Under the pieces are notes generated by a model that made no database searches, had not been told where the DNA came from, and worked only from the letters and a program-made list of their open reading frames with translations. Shown here in pieces: positions 23,944 to 24,688 of a stretch of 24,688 bases of DNA (positions within the stretch are counted from its first letter, which is position 1; each line of letters begins with the position of its first letter). Position numbers and translations under genes: made by a program. Origin of the DNA: Pedosphaera sp. (lineage in GTDB: Bacteria; Verrucomicrobiota; Verrucomicrobiia; Limisphaerales; UBA9464). The DNA lies in contig SIAZ01000015.1 in NCBI GenBank assembly GCA_009695405.1, forward strand, positions 1 to 24,688, given 5' to 3'.

Positions 23944-24540
23944 CCGGTTGAAACTCAGCTATTACATCAAGACGGCGAGGCGTGGCATGCCTATACTTAT
24001 CGATGGAATGAAGCCGGTACGGAAGCGGATTTGGTGGGACAATCGGGAGAGACCGTAGAGCTCAAGATAGCAGATACCGCTGCTTCGGGTGGTGTTCGGC
24101 AGCAAGTTTGGAGGTTTGCATCCCGAGCGGAATGTCTGCGATGCCACAATCCCTGGTCGGGGCCTCCATTGGCTTTTAATTTCGAACAGTTAGATCAAAC
24201 CCGCGTGGGCAATGAGATGGAACGGTTAACCCGTGAAGGCTTTTTGGCGGCCCATCCTGGAAGAGGAACCCTTCCCTCACTGGTTGATCCCTTTGACCGA
24301 GGCGCACCGTTAGAAGTCCGAGCTCGCTCATGGCTCCATGCCAATTGCGCTTCGTGTCACAGGTCAGGTGCCGGCGGCGCAGTGGCAGCCTATTTCAACC
24401 TCGATCGCCCTCTTTCTGATTCGCGATTGGTGGCTATTCAACCGGCACGAGGCACGTTTGGCATTGATGATGGGCGAATCATTGCGCCGGGTGAGCCGTG
24501 GCGTTCGATTGTTAATTATCGGATCAGCACCGAAGGGTCA
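23944..24540 (+). pseudogene. Diheme cytochrome c part of the interrupted dehydrogenase gene, 3'-truncated
   Basis: The same reading frame as the dehydrogenase continues after the TGA with VETQLLHQDGEAWHAYTYRW, then VWRFASRAECLRCHNPWSG and HANCASCHRSG. The two CxxCH motifs (24133-24147 and 24346-24360) bind heme c. This arrangement matches the C-terminal region of the dehydrogenase/diheme cytochrome proteins that I recall as the HNE_0200 / SO2930-type family; the family name is from memory. The only start codons downstream of the TGA lack an export signal, so this part cannot become a periplasmic cytochrome alone. Homology stops at RISTEGS near 24540, where the end of an IS256-type element begins. 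The frame then runs through IS DNA to TAG 24610. The native C-terminus (normally a G-R-M-P motif and a terminal Trp-containing helix) is missing. Confidence 0.82.
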
Positions 24541-24568
24541 GGGCCGCGCAACTTTTTTTCTGTAAAAG
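24541..24568. repeat. Probable terminal inverted repeat of an IS256-family element
   Basis: GGGCCGCGCAACTTTTTTTC followed by TGTAAAA sits exactly where the cytochrome homology ends and 68 bp beyond the stop codon of the IS256-like transposase on the opposite strand. Read inwards, GC-rich ends followed by a T-run and TGTAAA resemble IS256-family termini. The partner end is outside the window, so this is inferred. The target duplication would be the 8-9 bp just before 24541 (GAAGGGTCA). Confidence 0.5.
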
Positions 24569-24608
24569 AGTCAAAGGCTGAATTTGGAGGTGGGGGTTGG
24601 TTGGTTGT

Positions 24609-24688
24609 TTAGGATTGGGATGGGTCGGAGAAGTAGGCGCGTCCGGTTTCCCACTCATCGGAGGTTTCCATGAGGATGGCGGTGAGGA
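24609..24688 (-). CDS. IS256-family transposase, C-terminal fragment (cut by window end)
   Basis: On the minus strand an open frame enters from the right edge and ends at TAA (24611-24609). The 25 residues read LTAILMETSDEWETGRAYFS and a short polar tail. The LMExSxEWxTGRxY pattern is the conserved C-terminus of IS256 (Mutator-like) transposases. The remaining ~370 residues lie outside the window. Position and orientation fit an element inserted in the cytochrome part of the preceding gene. Confidence 0.75.
   Translation of the reverse strand, partial: LTAILMETSDEWETGRAYFSDPSQS

Noticed and set aside
24031..24612. Separate 193-residue cytochrome gene starting at 24031
   Set aside because: Homology extends upstream of that start to the TGA, there is no export signal, and the frame is continuous with the dehydrogenase; it is the 3' half of one broken gene.
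24610..24633. Reading through TAG 24610 to recover a cytochrome C-terminus (DWDGSEK)
   Set aside because: It looked like the native Trp-containing tail, but the same bases encode the conserved IS256 transposase end on the minus strand, so the DNA belongs to the IS.
1..24688. tRNA, rRNA, riboswitch or CRISPR array
   Set aside because: I saw no cloverleaf with a GGTTCGAATCC-type arm, no rRNA stretch, no known riboswitch core and no regularly spaced repeats with unique spacers.

Overview
The window looks like a chromosomal segment from a member of the Verrucomicrobiota, or a close PVC relative. I infer this from three things: a prepilin-like protein with a GFTLIELLVVIAIIAILA leader, a large secreted PA14-like/Ig/LamG protein, and a PQQ-dehydrogenase/diheme cytochrome gene. 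The housekeeping genes sit in short, loosely packed runs, and Shine-Dalgarno sites are weak or oddly placed in front of several of them. Base composition is moderate and fairly even. No tRNA, rRNA, CRISPR array, prophage or phage-defence cluster was seen.

Layout. Positions 1-188 hold the 3' end of an ISL3-family insertion sequence. It is followed by a surface/secretion block on the + strand: a prepilin-type protein whose leader contains a threefold 12-bp repeat, a small lipoprotein, and a 1246-aa exported protein with two near-identical LamG domains. A strong terminator closes this block at 5311-5339. Next come uvrA (nucleotide excision repair) and, 30 bp later, a divergent dihydropteroate-synthase-fold protein. 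A SUI1/YciH gene on the minus strand diverges from a 1112-aa fusion of a fucokinase-like GHMP kinase domain with a UDP-sugar pyrophosphorylase domain. A truncated IS30-family transposase (about 13430-14062) separates this from a minus-strand class V aminotransferase.

The central + strand run is mcsA-mcsB-tlyA-nadK: the protein-arginine kinase and its zinc-finger activator, an S4/FtsJ-type rRNA methyltransferase, and NAD kinase, with tlyA and nadK overlapping by 4 bp. The usual partners ctsR and clpC are absent. A minus-strand EVE-domain protein diverges from an enlarged NAD-dependent DNA ligase (ligA), so the window carries two general DNA-repair genes (uvrA, ligA). A small unrecognised ORF follows ligA.

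The right end holds the most informative structure: a decaying gene for a secreted PQQ-dependent sugar dehydrogenase fused to a diheme cytochrome c. It appears to carry three lesions: a frame change at an A8 tract just after its natural ATG, an in-frame TGA between the two domains, and truncation by an IS256-family element whose transposase tail runs off the window on the minus strand. Remnants of three IS families in 25 kb point to an IS-active genome. I found no convincing new defence or mobile system. The best candidates for novelty are the kinase/pyrophosphorylase fusion and the DHPS-like protein that lacks the usual pterin/phosphate-site residues.
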